64,000 bases of DNA. It comes from Diaporthe sp. PMI_573. Its lineage: Eukaryota > Ascomycota > Sordariomycetes > Diaporthales > Diaporthaceae. Of the stretch, positions 59,950 through 64,000 are shown one piece after another. The stretch spans positions 558,001 to 622,000 of the forward strand of contig JAJTUP010000019.1 in the NCBI GenBank assembly GCA_021399435.1, written 5' to 3'. The notes beneath the pieces were generated by a model. It was given only the letters and a program-made list of their open reading frames with translations, was not told where the DNA came from and searched no databases. Made by a program: the position numbers and the translations under genes. Numbering within the stretch: the stretch's first letter is position 1; each line of letters opens with the position of its first letter.

Positions 59950-60075
59950 GTTATCGGCATTGTCTGTTATCTAACACTAGGTCTTTGAGCGTTTACTACT
60001 GTGTGAAGAGACCGCCGACTGCTTGATGATCAGAGCATGTATACAGATTAAAAACGAAACCACACCTAAGCTTTG
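59950..60075 (-). repeat. Repeat A-end, right inverted copy
   Basis: On the minus strand this reads GCTTAGGTGTGGTTTCG, TTTTTAATCTGTATACATGC, AGTCGGCGGTCTCTTCACAC, AGTAGTAAACGCTCAAAGACC and CAATGCCGATAACAG. It is closer to the copy-3 A end than the left copy is, since CAATGCCGATAACAG is kept. It starts with GCTTAGGTGT, the reverse complement of the B end of copy 3. Confidence 0.75.
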
Positions 60076-63063
60076 AGCTTGCAACACCATATAAGTGACG
60101 TGGTGTGGCTTTAGTACTGTCACCCGCTTTCGATGATAGAGCACAACTATTTAGAGCCTTCAACAATGACACTGGGGAGGAAAAGCGGTAGGTAAAGTAC
60201 AATCACTGAGGTTGTATTATCAACATTGCTCACCATGAGCTCTCATAGCGTTCTACGAGATGATTAGCAGGCTCGATGTTATCACTTCTGGCAGTGCGAA
60301 GATAACCTGAGGCCCTCAAAAGCCCATCGCGATGTACACGTCATAATGCGGTCAAGCGATACAGCATACGTACTTCTGGTATCTCAATCAAGAGAGACCA
60401 TCCATCATGAAAGGACGACGTTTGTGAGCACATTCCTATCCTCGCCCAACAAGGTTCAAGCCGCGGGCGTCCATTCGTTCATCCCTCCGCTAGAATTAGG
60501 CCTTGGCTACTGAACTTTACTGTCAAATGATCACGTCAAATCCCGGACCAACATGCATACGCGTATTCGTGCTTGCAGGGGCTGCGCTCGGGATACCGGC
60601 ACCCAACTAGCTCCCATCAAGTTTTTCCTCTTCAGGTTGGAGGGGCTTGTTGGTAATTTGGGAGGCATAATGCCGGTGCACTTGAGCCAGATCTTGACTC
60701 CAAGGTGACCAGTGTGTTGCCGGCCCGCGGATATCACGGCGTTCGGTGACTAGTATCGTGCCGAGTCCCGCCACCAGCCGAGGACGGCTTCATTTCGTCG
60801 ACTCATGACTGTCCATGGCTTTAGAGTTCCTTCGATCTTACTCATACACATTGCTGCATGTGATGTAGAAGGATATTCGTCACCACTATGGGCGTCCAGG
60901 CAGACTGGCAGATGAGGACACTCCGAAACACCCGGACGCATATAGACCTGTCGACTTAACAAAGGGTGACGAAATGCATGTTTCCGATGCCAAGCTCTAA
61001 CCCGGCGACTCAGTATCCGAGGGCGGCATGTCGCATTTTAACGTATGGTACAAGTCGCACACTCCGAAGCAGACTCGGTCTCCTTGCCGGGGAAAGTCTC
61101 ATCAGTGGTAACAATACTGTCCATGTGAAGGAAGTGCGCTCGCCGGTGTGCCTGGGCATGCAATTGACTGCGTGGTAGTTCATGTAGACTGTGCGGGTTG
61201 AACAAAAAGAAAACCATGGTGCCATTACCACTCTGTGCAATTAGTCGCCAGAAGCAGGCTGTTTCTTGCTCTGGATAGCAGCGGCCGAGCTTCTGTAAAT
61301 CTGGTCCCAAGGCCCGAGACGAAGTGCGGGAAGGCCTACATGTCACCTGTCAAATGTCTTGGCCACACATGCTGCAAATGTCGATTCCCTACGCAATAAT
61401 GCGGCAAGAGGGACAGAGGTGATGCGGTGATCAACGGTGACGAGGCTGTGCTGTGTTTCAGATTTTTTCCTGGGCGGTTCATGGGACCTGTGGGAGTGGC
61501 ACGCGTCAGATATGGCTTGAGCTTCAGTGAGACAGCGCGATCCCTGAATCACACTGAGTACTGTGTACACGTTCAGAGGTCCGAGACAGCCGAGGGCAGA
61601 AAAGGGCCAAGCTTCAGCAGATCTGCATCTAGCACCAGCTGGGGACTTGGCATTGGACCCGGGTAGCCGGACTCAACGACAAACGCTGGACGTTATCTAC
61701 ACTAGACCGAGAAGCTTTCATCATCTCAGGAAAGTGGGACCACAGTCCGAGTTCGTGAGGGAGCATGGTGGATCTGTGGATTTTCCATGCCCTCTTGGGA
61801 CAGTGCAGTGGGATGATTGATAGCATTAGCCTGGCTCATCTTGAGACAAAGTTTGGGTGGGCCACACGACTCGGGATTTGGGAGGATCCTGGGCGTGGCC
61901 GCGTGCCTTTCCGCAGTCTCGTGCCCCTTTGGAGCCAGCCCCGAATCTGGTTGGCGCCAGCCAATCTGGTAGACTAGTAAATGAAGAATGAAGGCATTTG
62001 TCAGTCTGCCTTTCCACGTAGGGAAAAGAACAAGGCTGGCGCGTGGGAGAGGGGCTACCACAGTACACAAGAAGATGAGACCCACCCCGGGGGACCCCAG
62101 TTGCCAGACGGGCACGACCAGGGTGTCGGGAAAGAAGCTCGCCCTAAGACGGCGCCCGTCCTTGGCGATGTGGGCGAGGGAAAGCTTGAAAAAAAGCTTC
62201 GTTTCCTCCCAACTAATCACCTAATGAAGTTCAGCAGTCTTGGAGCGGCGGCAACTGGGGTGATTCGCCGTCGCTGGTGTGGCGTGGTGTGGACGGTTGT
62301 ATTGACCTGTTGGCCAAAGCCAGTCAGTCTCGACTCTTGAGATGATGTGGTGGGATTCCGAATCGAGATCGGCCCAGACAGGCCTGCCCAGCCCGCACCA
62401 ACAATTCCAGCTAGCTGCATTGTGGCAGCGCAGGCCCCGACTGTTTGAGGTTCTGGCTCTGCACACTCTGGTTCTGGGTGCTGCTCCCGGCTCTGGTGTT
62501 TTGATGCCGACTCTGACGGAAACCGCCGCCGATTCATTCCACACGTCTCGGGCTTGTGCCACTCAACCGACCAACGACAGCAGCGGCGACGGGTGTGTCG
62601 GGGTCTGCATCCGATTTGGCGGACAATGGCTTTGCCTCCCTCGAGCACAGCCTTGTTGCATACGTACTTCTGGGCGACTACGGCTACGCGGAACGAACAG
62701 CGCAGGACAAGACAACACAAGACAGGACAGCGCAGAAATGGGTCCTCGCTAGGGCTTCCCTGACAGCTCAGGTGCATTTTCGTGCAGCCGGGAACCCGGC
62801 TGTGTGCTGGACGATGAGGAGAAGGAGCATGATGATAGGAGGAGAGCGGGAGGGAGTGGGAGCAGGGTAGGATGACGGCAACGAGTTCTCTCGGAAAGAA
62901 GGCAAGCGACCACCTCGATGCAGCTAGCCCAAGATACGGCGAAGGAACCCCCCCTGCAAAGCTGGACCACCCTGGCACGCTGGCCTGCCCGTTCCCTGGT
63001 CGGGATGCCCTTGGGAGCCCGGTTCCCACCCGGCTCCTTGCTGCCCTCCCTGTCTTGTTCCTG

Positions 63064-63069
63064 TATAAA
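63064..63069 (+). promoter_or_regulatory. TATA-like box
   Basis: TATAAA in GTATAAAG, at the left edge of a CT-rich stretch leading to the start region at 63.51 kb. About 440 bp upstream of that ATG, so a long 5' leader would be implied. Confidence 0.4.
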
Positions 63070-63509
63070 GACCAGGCAGGCGACAGGTCTTGGCATTTCC
63101 CACGGGTGTCGCTCTTCCCATTCCCCCACCCTCAAGTCTTCCCTTCCTCTCGGATTCCGTCGCACACACCTTGTTCTCGCCTCAGCCGTGCCCCCGTACC
63201 TGTCTCTGTCTGTGCCTGCCTGTTGAATAAACCGGCCCCACAAACCAATCATACACAGTACATGCTATACTTCTACAGTCTACAGGCAGGCCCGAGTCTA
63301 CCCTTGGGGTGGTCTAATCTCACTCCTCCTCTTCCAAGGTCGTGGCCCTGCCCGCCTTTTTCCTCTTCTTCACTTTTCACACACCCTGCTATCAACAAGT
63401 GGATGACGGACGACCTGGCCTTCTGCTGGCCTCGCTCTCCCGTTCGTTTCCTCTCCCACGCGTCCTAGATGCCTCCGTGCCTCGAGCCTTGGGTTCTACA
63501 GCCCGCACA

Positions 63510-64000
63510 ATGATGGGCGACAATGATGGGCAACAGTAAGTTTGATTGATTTGTGGACTGGATATGCTCCTGCTTGTCCTCGATTGCCCCGGGCCTTTTT
63601 TTCTTTTTTTTATTTTTTTTGAGACGATCTGGTCCCATTTCTGGTTACTCCAGGGCCGAGACGTCAAAAACTCTTGGAAATCTCTTGGGGTTGTTTTGAT
63701 CGGTTTTTCCCCAGGCCTTGGGCCCTTGGCAGCCGCCTTGGCACGACCCAGCAGCCCAGATTCAGATTGCCCCAGAAAGCACAAGCACACCCACAGCGCC
63801 CTGTCGTGCCATGCCATGCCATGCCATGCCATGCACTTGCCATGCGACTGCCAATTCTGCGGCCCGGGAACATGAGGGCTAACTCAACTTCTGTGTCACA
63901 GCCTACGTCGACGATATTCAAAATGCAGTGTATGTCTCGAGTGTGTTTCCTTGTGTCGTCAATCCTTGTCCCCCTCCTGTACCCTCGTGCTGCCCTCGCC
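63510..64000 (+). CDS. Probable 5' end of a gene cut by the window edge
   Basis: A cluster of ATGs (63510, 63513, 63523, 63526) is followed by a strong donor, CA|GTAAGT, at 63536. A 366-bp intron ends with a textbook branch and acceptor (GGCTAACTC ... TGTCACAG) at 63901. Exon 2 begins at 63902 and may itself be short, since GTATGT follows at 63932. Depending on the ATG, exon 2 starts as TYVDDIQNAV or in another frame, so I give no protein identity. The CT-rich leader and T-rich intron support a real transcript. Confidence 0.3.
63808..63833. repeat. (GCCAT)n microsatellite
   Basis: Five copies of a 5-bp unit inside the presumed first intron of the gene at the right edge. Confidence 0.85.

Larger units (their letters stand above)
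57607..63509. other. Gene-poor region with repeats
   Basis: About 5.9 kb with no supported gene. The left part is AT-richer and contains the inward-facing repeat ends at 58.1 and 60.0 kb and the GATGTG satellite. The right end (62.9-63.5 kb) becomes pyrimidine-rich, with a TATA-like box, and looks like a promoter for the gene beginning at 63.51 kb. Longest frames (for example 62217-63029 on the minus strand) show no domain and odd composition, so they are not called. Confidence 0.5.

Noticed and set aside
60440..60480. tRNA B-box-like GGTTCAAGCC
   Set aside because: No matching A box or cloverleaf could be seen around it. No other tRNA or rRNA gene was found by eye, though a tRNAscan run would be decisive.
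62217..63029. 270-codon minus-strand open frame
   Set aside because: No recognisable domain, Cys/Arg/Pro-rich random-like composition, overlapped by several plus-strand frames, and it starts at a non-ATG codon.

Overview
The window looks like part of a filamentous ascomycete (Pezizomycotina, most likely Sordariomycetes) nuclear chromosome. Protein-coding genes are split by short introns (about 50-230 bp, mostly 50-80) with GTRAGT-like donors, CTRAC/CTAAT-like branch sites and YAG acceptors. Coding third positions are GC-rich, upstream regions are pyrimidine-rich, and the gene set is fungal (Msb1/Mug8, Med8, Ric8, Rmd-type DUF155, choline sulfatase, HET domain, Dal5-type MFS). There are no operons. 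I joined exons by hand by matching reading phase across splice sites, so boundaries are inferences unless marked certain.

Layout. 0.9-4.3 kb (-): Msb1/Mug8 polarity protein. 8.0-9.6 kb (-): FBXO9/Pof7-type F-box protein, divergent from 10.7-12.1 kb (+): mitochondrial carrier of the Mtm1/SLC25A39 type. 13.4-15.0 kb (+): Ric8 G-alpha exchange factor/chaperone. 16.2-17.4 kb (+): single-chromodomain protein with AT-hook-like tails. 18.4-19.4 kb (+): MPDU1-like PQ-loop ER membrane protein. 22.2-24.2 kb (+): choline sulfatase. 25.3-26.4 kb (+): Mediator subunit Med8. 27.3-29.5 kb (-): Rmd1/Rmd8-type DUF155 membrane protein, divergent from 30.8-31.3 kb (+): small zinc-ribbon protein with a Trp/Gln/Pro repeat tail. 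35.7-36.7 kb (+): RNase P/MRP subunit Rpp1, convergent with 37.0-38.2 kb (-): DUF1295 membrane protein. 40.7-42.1 kb (+): secreted Ala/Pro-rich protein. 42.5-43.6 kb (-): GFA/CENP-V zinc protein. 44.6-46.1 kb (-): acyltransferase-3. 49.7-50.7 kb (-): unknown coiled-coil/acidic protein. 51.2-51.8 kb (-): LITAF-domain protein. 52.6-54.5 kb (+): HET-domain protein. 55.2-55.5 kb (+): possible small Cys-containing protein. 56.0-57.6 kb (-): allantoate-permease-family MFS transporter. 57.6-63.5 kb: gene-poor, repeat-bearing. 63.5 kb to the edge: probable 5' end of a gene running off the window.

The left two thirds is mainly conserved housekeeping genes (signalling, transcription, tRNA processing, glycosylation, mitochondrial transport). 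The right third holds accessory genes (secreted protein, acyltransferase, HET, transporter) and a gene desert. I saw no biosynthetic cluster.

The most interesting unexplained structure is a dispersed non-coding repeat family. Its body is a degenerate array of about 20-bp units (GGAGGTTRTCC / AGGA, with TCCTATAGGA-like palindromes). Copies lie near 6.6, 17.8, 26.6 and 47.6 kb, and its A end recurs as an inward-facing inverted pair at 58.1 and 60.0 kb. It looks like a non-autonomous element.
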